NCBI GenBank assembly: GCA_900319525.1
Contig: ONOU01000015.1
Coordinates: 81,685-145,684 of the forward strand
Source: an uncultured Prevotellaceae bacterium
Lineage (GTDB): Bacteria; Bacteroidota; Bacteroidia; Bacteroidales; Muribaculaceae
Direction of reading: 5' to 3'
Length of the DNA: 64,000 bases
Position numbers and translations under genes: made by a program. This document shows positions 1 to 7,743 of this stretch, in pieces (position 1 is the first letter of the stretch; each line of letters begins with the position of its first letter). The notes beneath the pieces were generated by a model. That model searched no databases and was not told the origin of the DNA. It saw only the letters and a program-made list of their open reading frames with translations.

Positions 1-805
1 TGGCACGCTTGAGGAAGAAGCTCACCGTCATGGGAATGATGGGCCACACGCACGGCGTGAACAGCGCTACCAGTCCGCCCAGCAGACCCATCATGAAGAT
101 CCACCACAATGAGCGGCTACTGCTGCCACCAGCGGTGCCGTCGATGGCCTGGATGTCACCCACCACGGGTTTCCACAGCGCGTCATGGTCGAGGGCCGCA
201 AGTGCCGCACTATCGATGGGAGCACCCATCGCGGCGCTATCGGCAGCGACGGCTGCCAGAGCAGCGAGCGAGTCGGCCTTGGCCTTGGCTAGAGCCTCGG
301 CCTTCTCTTGCTCCTCCTTGTTCTTGTCGGCCTCGCCGTCAACAGCTGGCGACTTACCGGCCTTCTTCAGGCTCACGCTGCTAGGCGGCAGACACGACTG
401 GTCGTTGCACGCGCCATACTCCAGGTCGGCATCGATGTCGTAGTTGGGCTTGGTGAACTTTACCTTCTGCACAAACTGCACGTTGTTCTCAAAGTAACGC
501 AGCTTAGCGCCGAACATCTCGTCAAACTGCGAGATTTCCTTGCCCACGGCCTTGAGCTTGCCCACGGGTTCCACTCCATCCCGCTTGTGGAAGGTGATGC
601 TGGCCTCGGTGGGTCCTAGGTCGCCCAGGTTGGTGGAATACACATGCCATCCCTTATCAATTTTTCCAGTAAATACGATTTCACCCTCGCTGGAACCGTT
701 GGTGGTCTTCAGTTGGGAGGTAAAGGTCACGGGATTAGCCATTTGGGCGGCGGCAAGCATCGCTACCGTCACCATCGTCAGCAACATTGCAATCTTCTTC
801 ATCAT
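1..805 (-). CDS. dsbD: Protein-disulfide reductase DsbD, N-terminal part (cut by window edge)
   Basis: The reading frame runs off base 1, so only about 268 residues are visible. DsbD proteins carry electrons from cytoplasmic thioredoxin across the inner membrane to periplasmic thiol proteins. A signal peptide (MMKKIAMLLTMVTVAMLAAAQ) is followed by a DsbD-alpha-like domain with a cysteine pair in GACNDQSCLPP, an alanine/lysine-rich linker, then the first membrane segment with FTPCVWPIIPMT, typical of the CcdA/DsbD core. The start is a double ATG (803-805 or 800-802). It is transcribed divergently from the TlpA-like gene at 954, and trxB follows that gene, so the context fits a trans-envelope reducing pathway. 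The thioredoxin-like C-terminal domain would lie outside the window. Confidence 0.88.
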   Translation of the reverse strand, partial: MMKKIAMLLTMVTVAMLAAAQMANPVTFTSQLKTTNGSSEGEIVFTGKIDKGWHVYSTNLGDLGPTEASITFHKRDGVEPVGKLKAVGKEISQFDEMFGAKLRYFENNVQFVQKVKFTKPNYDIDADLEYGACNDQSCLPPSSVSLKKAGKSPAVDGEADKNKEEQEKAEALAKAKADSLAALAAVAADSAAMGAPIDSAALAALDHDALWKPVVGDIQAIDGTAGGSSSRSLWWIFMMGLLGGLVALFTPCVWPIIPMTVSFFLKRA

Positions 806-842
806 CTTCTATTACGTTTTGGCTTTGTTAATGTTTAATCCG

Positions 843-850
843 CAAAATTA
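843..850 (-). promoter_or_regulatory. -7 promoter element for dsbD
   Basis: On the minus strand this reads TAATTTTG, matching the Bacteroidetes TAnnTTTG element, about 37 bases upstream of the dsbD start. A TTTG lies 22 bases further upstream, a slightly long spacing for the -33 element. Confidence 0.55.
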
Positions 851-912
851 AGAAAAATTCTCTTTATGAAATCAAATAGTGACATATTTCGTGCTATGAG
901 GCATATTTTTAT

Positions 913-920
913 TATCTTTG
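913..920 (+). promoter_or_regulatory. -7 promoter element for the TlpA-like gene
   Basis: TATCTTTG matches the Bacteroidetes -7 consensus and lies 33 bases before the ATG at 954. No convincing -33 element is visible. It is back-to-back with the dsbD promoter. Confidence 0.55.
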
Positions 921-953
921 CCACAAAATAAGAACTTATAAAATATCGAAATT

Positions 954-2084
954 ATGAAGAAATTGATTTTATCCATGCTTGCGGGCATGATGGCGATGGG
1001 TGCATTGGCCCAAGGCGGAAAATTCACTGTAAAAAGCACCTTTGAGGGCCGTGGTGACTCGGTGGGATTGGTACTTGTTGATATCAAGAGTTCTCAGACC
1101 GTCGAGAGGCAGGTTCTTCAGGTCAATGCTCAGATGCATGAAATGTCCTATGAATTGAAGGATGCGGCGATGCTCTTCGTGCTGGACAATAACAATACGA
1201 GAGGCTATATCTCAATGCCTGCCATTCCGGGCGAAACCGTTGAGATCTATCGTGATGGCAGCAACATCACGCATTGCAGGGGTTCACAGTTCTATGTGGA
1301 CTATGATATCGCCGAGCAGAGCATTGAGCAACCGATGATGGCGTTGAAGAACTTTGCGGGCGAATGCCAGTATCGCATCAATCAAGGCGTTCCGCAGGAG
1401 CAGGTGATGAAGGATTATGAGGAGCGGGTGCCTGTGCTCACCCAGGCCCTCGCCGATGCTGTGATGACTTATGTCAAGGCCCATCCCGACCAGGACGCCT
1501 CTGCAGCGCTGATCGCTTTGCTCGAGGACGACACCGAGTCGATCGAGGCTGCAGCAGCCTTGTTGACCGACCGTGCCCGTGGCAGCGTGGCCGCTAACTT
1601 GTACAAGTCCAACTTGGAGGCCGCCCAGAAGGAGGCCGAGGAAGAAGCCCGCCAAGAGGCCATGGCCGGTAACCCGGCTCCAGACTTCACGCTCAACGAC
1701 ATCAATGGCAAGCCGTTGGCGCTGAGTAGCCTGCGTGGCAAGTGGGTCATTATTGACTTCTGGGGCTCATGGTGCAAGTGGTGCATCAAGGGTATCCCCG
1801 ACATGAAGGAATATTACACCAAATACGGCGACAAACTCGAGATCCTGGGCGTGGACTGCAACGACACTGTCGAGAAGTGGAAAGCTGCCGTCAAGGAGTA
1901 CGAACTGCCCTGGGTACACGTTTATTGGGACAAGGACGACGAGAACGGTGACAACCCGCTGGAATTGTACGGTGTGCGCGGTTTCCCCACCAAGGTTGTC
2001 GTTGATCCTAAGGGCAACGTGGCCAAGGTCATCGTGGGCGAGGATCCCGCCTTCTATGACTACCTGGACGAGGTGCTGAAATAA
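954..2084 (+). CDS. TlpA-like thiol-disulfide oxidoreductase with DUF4369-like N-terminus
   Basis: A 376-residue exported protein. The signal peptide (MKKLILSMLAGMMAMGALAQ) is followed by a beta-rich region resembling DUF4369 (residues about 22-110), a helical alanine/glutamate-rich middle part, and a C-terminal AhpC/TSA-thioredoxin fold (about 240-376) with PAPDFTLNDINGKPLAL and FWGSWCKWCIKGIP. The active site is C274-K-W-C277, unlike the CGPC of classical thioredoxins, so its redox potential may differ. Such proteins reduce or isomerise disulfides in the periplasm. Divergent dsbD and downstream trxB suggest where its electrons come from. The family is clear; substrates are unknown. Confidence 0.87.
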   Translation: MKKLILSMLAGMMAMGALAQGGKFTVKSTFEGRGDSVGLVLVDIKSSQTVERQVLQVNAQMHEMSYELKDAAMLFVLDNNNTRGYISMPAIPGETVEIYRDGSNITHCRGSQFYVDYDIAEQSIEQPMMALKNFAGECQYRINQGVPQEQVMKDYEERVPVLTQALADAVMTYVKAHPDQDASAALIALLEDDTESIEAAAALLTDRARGSVAANLYKSNLEAAQKEAEEEARQEAMAGNPAPDFTLNDINGKPLALSSLRGKWVIIDFWGSWCKWCIKGIPDMKEYYTKYGDKLEILGVDCNDTVEKWKAAVKEYELPWVHVYWDKDDENGDNPLELYGVRGFPTKVVVDPKGNVAKVIVGEDPAFYDYLDEVLK

Positions 2085-2103
2085 GAAATAATGTTCAGTA
2101 AAC

Positions 2104-2120
2104 CGTGGCTTAGCCACGGC
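2104..2120 (+). other. Short hairpin and A/C-rich repeats between TlpA-like gene and trxB
   Basis: CCGTGG and CCACGG form a six-pair stem with a short loop. It is followed by about three copies of an ACAAAACC-type unit (2121-2147). No T-run follows on the plus strand, so it is unlikely to be a strong terminator; it may be a processing or attenuation site before trxB. Confidence 0.4.
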
Positions 2121-2155
2121 CCACAAAACCACAAAACCACAAAACAACATATTAT

Positions 2156-3082
2156 ATGAACCATACCCAATGTTTGATTATCGGTTCCGGCCCGGCCGGT
2201 TACACCGCAGCAATCTATCTGGTGCGCTCGGCCATCGACTGCTTGCTCATTGAGGGCTTGCAAGTGGGTGGACAGCTGACACAGACGACCACTATTGAGA
2301 ACTTCCCCGGCTTCCCCGAGGGTGTTGACGGATTCCAACTGATGGACAACATGCGCCAGCAGGCCGTGAACTTGGGTGCCAAGATGAAATCGGGCCTAGT
2401 GTCCAGTATCGACATGAACCAGCGTCCGTTTGTCGTTACGCTCGACGGTGGTGAGCAAATGACGGCCGACACCATCATTGTGGCCACGGGTGCCACAGCC
2501 AAGTATCTGGGCCTGCCCGACGAGACGAAGTATGCAGGACAGGGCGTATCGGCCTGCGCAACCTGCGACGGCTTCTTCTACCGCAAGAAAGTCGTTGCCG
2601 TTGTGGGTGGTGGCGACACCGCCTGTGAGGAGGCCGACTACCTGAGCCATCTGGCCAACAAGGTCTACTTGATCGTGCGCAAGGACTATCTGCGCGCCAG
2701 CGAGGCGATGCAGCAGCGCGTCAAGGATAACGATAAGATTGAAATCCTGTTCAACACCAATACCGTTGGCCTCTTTGGCGAGAACGGTGTGGAAGGTGCC
2801 CATCTGGTGCGCTTCAAGGGAACCGACAAGGAGGAACTGTTTGACATCGCTATCGACGGCTTCTTCCTGGCCATCGGCCACCGTCCCAACACCGAGTTCC
2901 TGGACGGCCAAATCGACCTCGACGAGCAGGGCTATATCAAGCTCACGGGCCACAATACCGCGACAAATTTGGAGGGCGTCTTCGCTGCTGGTGACGTTGC
3001 TGACCCGCATTACCGTCAGGCTATCGTAGCTGCCGCCGCAGGCTGCCGCGCCGCCATCGACGTGAAACAGTTTCTAGCTTGA
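2156..3082 (+). CDS. trxB: Thioredoxin reductase (NADPH-dependent)
   Basis: A 308-residue FAD enzyme that transfers electrons from NADPH to thioredoxin in the cytoplasm. Visible landmarks are the FAD-binding GSGPAGYTAA near residue 11, the redox-active C134-A-T-C137-D, the NADPH-binding VVGGGDTACEEA, and the C-terminal FAD motif GVFAAGDVADPHYRQ. Length and order match low-molecular-weight TrxB. It lies 71 bases after the TlpA-like gene and next to divergent dsbD, which needs reduced thioredoxin, so the three form a coherent thiol-reduction neighbourhood. Confidence 0.95.
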   Translation: MNHTQCLIIGSGPAGYTAAIYLVRSAIDCLLIEGLQVGGQLTQTTTIENFPGFPEGVDGFQLMDNMRQQAVNLGAKMKSGLVSSIDMNQRPFVVTLDGGEQMTADTIIVATGATAKYLGLPDETKYAGQGVSACATCDGFFYRKKVVAVVGGGDTACEEADYLSHLANKVYLIVRKDYLRASEAMQQRVKDNDKIEILFNTNTVGLFGENGVEGAHLVRFKGTDKEELFDIAIDGFFLAIGHRPNTEFLDGQIDLDEQGYIKLTGHNTATNLEGVFAAGDVADPHYRQAIVAAAAGCRAAIDVKQFLA

Positions 3083-3092
3083 TATTGACGAG

Positions 3093-3407
3093 ATGGATAC
3101 CATAGAGATAATCATATTTGTGCCGATTGCCCTGATGCTGCTTGCCCTTGCCTTCGTCATCTTGAAGGGCAAGGGTGATGGACTCATTGCGGGCTACAAC
3201 ACAGCCAGCAAAGAAGAACAGGAAAAGTACAATATCAAGCGATTGAGGATAGTCGTCGCGGCGATGATATTGTTTGTGCCGGCAATGATTATGGTGGCAG
3301 CCTGTTTTGACGATATTACTGGCATTACGCTGGATTTCCTGCCAGTGTTGCTCATAGGCGTTGCCGTCGGCATCATCCTCGTCTTCACCTGGTGCAAGAA
3401 AAAATAG
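3093..3407 (+). CDS. Small DUF3784-type membrane protein
   Basis: A 104-residue protein with three predicted membrane helices: near residues 6-24 (IIIFVPIALMLLALAFVIL), 53-70 and 81-98. Between the first two is the motif GLIAGYNTASKEEQEKYN, the usual signature of DUF3784. The function of that family is unknown. It starts 10 bases after trxB and probably shares its transcript, which would end at the hairpin just downstream. Confidence 0.72.
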   Translation: MDTIEIIIFVPIALMLLALAFVILKGKGDGLIAGYNTASKEEQEKYNIKRLRIVVAAMILFVPAMIMVAACFDDITGITLDFLPVLLIGVAVGIILVFTWCKKK

Positions 3408-3427
3408 AAAACCGAAAGAAGAGAAAG

Positions 3428-3460
3428 AAAAGGCAATCTGATATCGTTGGATTGCCTTTT
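3428..3460 (+). terminator. Rho-independent terminator after DUF3784 gene
   Basis: AGGCAATC (3431-3438) pairs with GATTGCCT (3450-3457), flanked by an A-run before and a T-run after, about 20 bases past the DUF3784 stop. Confidence 0.8.
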
Positions 3461-3563
3461 TGTGTAGGCAATGATGCTGACATGACCACCCTGATCGATT
3501 ACCTGCTGAACGGCGAGTAGTAAACAAGGCATTTGGAAAAAGCCTGATTAAGGAATTAAAACT

Positions 3564-3589
3564 GCCCGTAAAGCTGATGCTTTGCGGGC
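3564..3589 (-). terminator. Terminator of the CapA-like gene
   Basis: GCCCGTAAAGC (3564-3574) pairs with GCTTTGCGGGC (3579-3589). Read on the minus strand the stem is followed by AGTTTTAATT, and it lies just beyond the CapA-like stop at 3621. Confidence 0.75.
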
Positions 3590-3620
3590 GGTATGTGTAC
3601 TACTATGTCCTGTTTGTTTG

Positions 3621-4682
3621 CTATTGTTCTTGGGAAACGTCTTTGTTGTTGCTCATCACCAGGTCGTGGGTGCGTTGCATGAAGCGGGTGAACTCGCCCT
3701 TGCTGTCGGGGCGCAGCAGGTCGGGGCGGGCCTCGGGGATGAGGACGTAATTCTCGCCTCGGGCTTTGGGCTTCTGGACAAAGAAGAGCTTGTAACGGGG
3801 ATTGTCGATGACGGCATGGTCACCTTCCATCCTGAGCGAAACCTTGACCATGGCTCCGCCACGACAGTCGATGTCGCTCTGGTTGCTGATGAAGTTGCCC
3901 ATGCTATAGACCAGCAACACGTCTTTGTCAAATTCCTCGCTGTGTCGCACCTCCATGGGCTCCACCACGTGAGGATGGCCACCGATGATGAGGTCCACAC
4001 CCTGACTGACCAGCCAGTCGGCGAGATTGCGCTGTGACGCTACGGGCTTGAGCTGGTACTCGATGCCCCAGTGCAGGTTCACGCAGATAGCATGAGCTCC
4101 GCGTTCCCGAGCCAGAGCTATGTCGGCAGCAATCTGCTGCTGATCGATGAAATCGACGATGACATTGCCCTGGATGGGGATGCCATTGGTGCCATAGGTA
4201 TAGTCCAGAAAGGCGATTTTGACGCCCTTGACGTTGACGATGTAGGGGATCAGACGGTCACGTTCCTGCTGGTTACGGTAGGTGCCGATGTGGGCGATAC
4301 CCATCGAGTCCAGCGCCTGACATGTGCGTATCAGGCCCTTGTCGCGGCGGTCCAGACAGTGGTTGTTGGCCGTGAGGAACAGGTCGAAGCCCACGTCGCG
4401 CAACGTCTGGGCATAGCTGTCGGGGGCGCTAAAGCAAGGATAGCCCGTATAGGGCTTGCCTCCCAGCGGGCACTCCAGATTGACCACTGCCAGGTCGGCC
4501 CACGTGATGTCACCCTTGAGCTGCTCAAAGCAGGGGCTGTAGTCATAGGTGCCGTCAGGCTGCTGGGCCGCAGTGATTTGTGGCGCATGCTGCATTGCAT
4601 CGCCTACAAATGTCAAATTGACCGTGTTGTTGCTCTGTAGCAACGACACGACCGACAGCAGCAATATGGAGAGTAGCTTCAT
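3621..4682 (-). CDS. CapA-family metallophosphatase-like protein
   Basis: A 353-residue protein with a signal peptide (MKLLSILLLSVVSLLQS), then a CapA (poly-gamma-glutamate capsule) fold. Family motifs are visible in order: FVGDAMQ (metal-binding), NLECPLGG, TANNHCLDR, NLHWGIEY and GGHPHVVEPME. These fit the calcineurin-like catalytic core. Although named after capsule synthesis in Bacillus, most Bacteroidetes members have no pgsBC partners, and none are present here, so the substrate is unknown. It is a single-gene unit with its own terminator; a palindromic repeat separates it from ffh upstream. Confidence 0.82.
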   Translation of the reverse strand: MKLLSILLLSVVSLLQSNNTVNLTFVGDAMQHAPQITAAQQPDGTYDYSPCFEQLKGDITWADLAVVNLECPLGGKPYTGYPCFSAPDSYAQTLRDVGFDLFLTANNHCLDRRDKGLIRTCQALDSMGIAHIGTYRNQQERDRLIPYIVNVKGVKIAFLDYTYGTNGIPIQGNVIVDFIDQQQIAADIALARERGAHAICVNLHWGIEYQLKPVASQRNLADWLVSQGVDLIIGGHPHVVEPMEVRHSEEFDKDVLLVYSMGNFISNQSDIDCRGGAMVKVSLRMEGDHAVIDNPRYKLFFVQKPKARGENYVLIPEARPDLLRPDSKGEFTRFMQRTHDLVMSNNKDVSQEQ

Positions 4683-4699
4683 ACCTATGATATCTTGCC

Positions 4700-4777
4700 C
4701 CCACGCTAAGCCGCAAAGTCGCTAAGATTTATTATAAGAAAAACAATTCTTTGCGTCTTGGCGCCTTAGCGTGAGGC
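4700..4777. repeat. Imperfect palindromic intergenic element, copy 1
   Basis: CACGCTAAGCCGCAAAGTCG (from 4703) is mirrored by the complement of GCGTCTTGGCGCCTTAGCGT (ending near 4772) around an A/T-rich centre, giving a long imperfect hairpin between ffh and the CapA-like gene. A related sequence occurs at 30728-30808. Confidence 0.65.
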
Positions 4778-4790
4778 GGGTTGGCAAAGG

Positions 4791-6140
4791 TTAACGGCCG
4801 CGCTTGGCAGCCCTGGCTTGTGCCTTGGCGTTGCGCATCATCTGCATGGGATTGGTCGAAACCTGGTGCATGACCTTGCGCATCGACAGGAATTGCTTCA
4901 ACAGGCGGTTGACCTCCTCGACACTGGTGCCGCTACCGGCAGCGATGCGCTTGCGGCGGCTGGCGTCGATGATGTCGGGGTTGGAACGCTCCTGAGGCGT
5001 CATCGAGCCGATGATGGCTTCCACGCCCTTGAATGCGTCGTCTGGGATATCGATGTCCTTGATGGCCTTGCCCACGCCAGGAATCATTGATGCCAGGCTC
5101 TTGAGGTTACCCATTTTCTTGATCTGTTTGATCTGCTTCATGAAATCGTCAAAGTCAAACTTGTTTTGCTTGATCTTTTTCTCCAATTTCTCGGCCTCGG
5201 CCTCATCGTACTGCTGCTGCATGCGGTCAACAAACGACACGATATCACCCATACCCAGGATGCGGTCGGCCATACCTGACGGACGGAACGGATCCAGGTC
5301 GGTCATCTTTTCGCCGATACCCACAAACTTGATGGGCTTGTCAACGACGGCGCGGATCGACAGCGCGGCACCGCCACGGGTGTCACCGTCGAGCTTGGTG
5401 AGCACGACGCCGTCAAAGTCCAGGCGGTCGTTGAAGGCCTTGGCCGTGTTCACGGCGTCCTGACCGGTCATCGAGTCCACGACGAACAACGTCTCGTTGG
5501 GGTGAATGGCATCCTTGATGGCCTTGATCTCGACCATCATCGCCTCGTCAACGGCCAGGCGGCCAGCGGTATCGACAATCACCAGGTCATAGCCTTGCTG
5601 CTTGGCATGCTCGATGGCGTGCAGCGCGATGGCCACGGGATCCTTGCTCTCGGGCTCGCTATAGACGGGCACCTCGATCTGCTCGGCGATGGTCTTCAAC
5701 TGCTCGATGGCGGCGGGACGGTACACGTCACAGGCTACAAGCAGCGGTTTGCGTTTTTCCTTGCCCGTCTTGAGGCGGTTGGCCAGCTTGCCGGTGAAGG
5801 TGGTTTTACCTGAACCCTGAAGACCGGACATCAGGATGACAGCCGGATTACCCTCGATGCTGAAGGTGGCTTCCTCGCCGCCCATGAGTGCTGCCAACTC
5901 GTCATGTACGATCTTGACCATTAACTGGCTCGGGTTGACGGCATTGATGACGTTCTGGCCCATAGCTTTGGCCTTGACGTCATCGACAAACCTCTTGGCT
6001 ACCGGGTAGCTGACATCGGCGTCAACCAGCGCGCGGCGCACTTCCTTGAGGGTTGATGCTACGTTGATTTCGGTGATGCGGCCTTGTCCTTTCAGGACCT
6101 TGAATGACCGTTCAAGTTTTTCTGATAAATTTTCAAACAT
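4791..6140 (-). CDS. ffh: Signal recognition particle protein Ffh
   Basis: A 449-residue SRP54 GTPase that binds 4.5S RNA and signal sequences and delivers ribosomes to FtsY. The N-domain helical bundle is at residues 1-85. The G domain has GLQGSGKTTFTGKLA near 105-119, DVYRPAA, DTAGRL and TKLDGDTRGGAA. The methionine-rich M domain runs from about 300 and has the RNA-binding SGTSVEEVNRLLKQF, ending in QMMRNAKAQARAAKRGR. Length and motif order match typical Ffh. No clear TAnnTTTG promoter is visible in the 67-base gap after panD. Confidence 0.96.
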   Translation of the reverse strand: MFENLSEKLERSFKVLKGQGRITEINVASTLKEVRRALVDADVSYPVAKRFVDDVKAKAMGQNVINAVNPSQLMVKIVHDELAALMGGEEATFSIEGNPAVILMSGLQGSGKTTFTGKLANRLKTGKEKRKPLLVACDVYRPAAIEQLKTIAEQIEVPVYSEPESKDPVAIALHAIEHAKQQGYDLVIVDTAGRLAVDEAMMVEIKAIKDAIHPNETLFVVDSMTGQDAVNTAKAFNDRLDFDGVVLTKLDGDTRGGAALSIRAVVDKPIKFVGIGEKMTDLDPFRPSGMADRILGMGDIVSFVDRMQQQYDEAEAEKLEKKIKQNKFDFDDFMKQIKQIKKMGNLKSLASMIPGVGKAIKDIDIPDDAFKGVEAIIGSMTPQERSNPDIIDASRRKRIAAGSGTSVEEVNRLLKQFLSMRKVMHQVSTNPMQMMRNAKAQARAAKRGR

Positions 6141-6207
6141 ATTGTGATTGAGGTTTTTATGATTTCGTCTTAAACATCGCAGGGTGGTGCGGAAGTGTTA
6201 AAATCTG

Positions 6208-6570
6208 TTATTTCTTCTTTGGGATTAAGCGGTTGGTCGCCGTGTCGGGGAAGACGATTTGCGGCTTGAACTCGCGGCCCTCTTCGGGCGTGACGATGGC
6301 ATAGGCCATGATGATGACAATGTCGCCCACCTCGACCTTGCGTGCCGCAGCCCCGTTCAGGCAGATGGTGCCCTTGCCGCGTTCGCCCGCGATGGCATAG
6401 GTGTCCAGCCGTTCGCCGTTGTTCACGTCAACGATGTACACGCGCTCGCCCTCGATGATGCCGGCGGCATCCATCAGGTCCTGGTCAATCGTGATGCTGC
6501 CGATGTAGTTGAGGTTAGCATCGGTGACCGTCACGCGGTGTATCTTGGATTTCATGACTTGGATGAACAT
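6208..6570 (-). CDS. panD: Aspartate 1-decarboxylase (pyruvoyl enzyme)
   Basis: This 120-residue proenzyme makes beta-alanine from aspartate for pantothenate synthesis. The self-cleavage site is in NYIGSITID, between G24 and S25. With the ATG at 6570 the numbering matches the classical enzyme exactly, which supports this start. [18 protein letters not shown] and [11 protein letters not shown] are family-conserved. It follows panC on the same strand with a 64-base gap containing TTTTAAG-type repeats, so it is probably cotranscribed with panC. Its product is the second substrate of PanC. Confidence 0.95.
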   Translation of the reverse strand: MFIQVMKSKIHRVTVTDANLNYIGSITIDQDLMDAAGIIEGERVYIVDVNNGERLDTYAIAGERGKGTICLNGAAARKVEVGDIVIIMAYAIVTPEEGREFKPQIVFPDTATNRLIPKKK

Positions 6571-6573
6571 AAT

Positions 6574-6606
6574 TTCAGTTTTAAGTTTTTAGTTGTAAGT
6601 TTTAAG
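6574..6606. repeat. TTTTAAG-type degenerate spacer repeat
   Basis: The panC-panD gap holds repeated TTTTAAG/TTTTTAG/TTGTAAG units. Similar spacer tracts occur at 9355-9403 and 32145-32178. Confidence 0.5.
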
Positions 6607-6634
6607 TACGGTTACTAACGCCTAATCCTAATGC

Positions 6635-7483
6635 TTAAAGCTTCTTGTAGGTGATGTTGTCGATCTCGCGCACGTCGCCGCAATAGACGGTGATGCAGCC
6701 GACGATGTAGTCGCTGTCGTCCCAGTTGGCGACGGGCTGCAGCGTGATGCCATCGCAGATCGAGAAATACTCCACCTCCATCTCGGGCCAAGCATTGAGT
6801 GTGGCCACAACCCAGTCGTGGGTCTGCTCCACGGTATGGTCCTTGGCAAACTCCAGGCTGCGCTGCAGGGTGGCATAGATCTGCGGAGCCACCTTGCGCA
6901 CCTCGGGAGTGAGGCGCACGTTGCGGCTGCTCTTGGCCAGGCCGTCGTACTCGCGGATGCAGGGGCACTGCACAATATCAATATTGAATCCCAGCTGCTT
7001 GAGCATCGCACGGATCACGGCAATCTGCTGGAAGTCTTTTTCGCCAAAGTAGGCACGGTCGGGCATTACCCATGAGAAGAGCTTGCTCACGATCTGGCAC
7101 ACGCCATTGAAGTGGCCGGGGCGCATGGCACCCTCCATTACCTGCTGGACGGGTCCGAGGTCAAACACGCGGGTGTCGGGCTCGGGATATATTTCTTCGA
7201 CAGTGGGCATGAAAGCGATGTCCACGCCACAGGCCTCGAGCATCGCGGCATCGCGCTCGGCGGTGCGTGGATAGGTGCGCAGGTCTTCCTTGTTGTTGAA
7301 CTGCGTGGGGTTGAGGAAAACGCTCACGACAACGGCGTCGTTCTCCTTGCGAGCGCGCTCGACGAGCGACTTGTGACCCTCGTGCAGGGCGCCCATTGTG
7401 GGCACCAGACCTATAGACTTGCCTGCCTGGCGCAAGGCGTCAACAGCCTCACGCAACTCACTGACCTTGCTGATAATCTTCAT
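6635..7483 (-). CDS. panC: Pantothenate synthetase (pantoate-beta-alanine ligase)
   Basis: This ATP-dependent enzyme joins pantoate and beta-alanine. The nucleotide-binding motif [18 protein letters not shown] lies near the N-terminus with the HIGH-like [17 protein letters not shown], the pantoate-binding region YFGEKDFQQ and [13 protein letters not shown] are all present. The ATG at 7483 is chosen over an in-frame TTG at 7489. The length of about 282 residues is normal. It is the first gene of a panC-panD operon with a good Bacteroidetes promoter directly upstream. Confidence 0.95.
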   Translation of the reverse strand: MKIISKVSELREAVDALRQAGKSIGLVPTMGALHEGHKSLVERARKENDAVVVSVFLNPTQFNNKEDLRTYPRTAERDAAMLEACGVDIAFMPTVEEIYPEPDTRVFDLGPVQQVMEGAMRPGHFNGVCQIVSKLFSWVMPDRAYFGEKDFQQIAVIRAMLKQLGFNIDIVQCPCIREYDGLAKSSRNVRLTPEVRKVAPQIYATLQRSLEFAKDHTVEQTHDWVVATLNAWPEMEVEYFSICDGITLQPVANWDDSDYIVGCITVYCGDVREIDNITYKKL

Positions 7484-7527
7484 TGTCAATCTTGAATCTA
7501 GATAATAGATAATGTGAATTCAAACTG

Positions 7528-7559
7528 CAAAATTACTACTCTTCACCCACATTGGCAAA
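7528..7559 (-). promoter_or_regulatory. Promoter of panC-panD
   Basis: On the minus strand TTTG (7556-7559) and TAATTTTG (7528-7535) are separated by 20 bases, an almost ideal Bacteroidetes -33/-7 pair, about 45 bases upstream of the panC ATG. Confidence 0.75.
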
Positions 7560-7660
7560 TTGCGTGCCAACTTTTTCCCTAAAACGTGTTTTTCATCACT
7601 TTTTATCTTGTCGCGGTGAGTGAGTGTTTGGAATACTTTTTTAAAAAGTGGCGGCAAAAT

Positions 7661-7692
7661 TTTGTGTATCTGTGGATAAAGTCGTACCTTTG
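7661..7692 (+). promoter_or_regulatory. Promoter of tig
   Basis: TTTG (7661-7664) and TACCTTTG (7685-7692) are 20 bases apart, about 50 bases before the tig ATG at 7744. This is a near-ideal Bacteroidetes housekeeping promoter. Confidence 0.78.
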
Positions 7693-7743
7693 CACCCGCT
7701 TTTTTAGAAATAAATAGTTTACATACAATACACAAGACAAGTA

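Noticed and set aside
9-851. Several plus-strand frames over the dsbD region
   Set aside because: They are antisense shadows; the minus-strand frame has a signal peptide and DsbD motifs.
3621-4682. Capsule biosynthesis locus suggested by the CapA-like protein
   Set aside because: No pgsB/pgsC or other capsule genes are nearby; CapA-like proteins occur widely without capsule genes.
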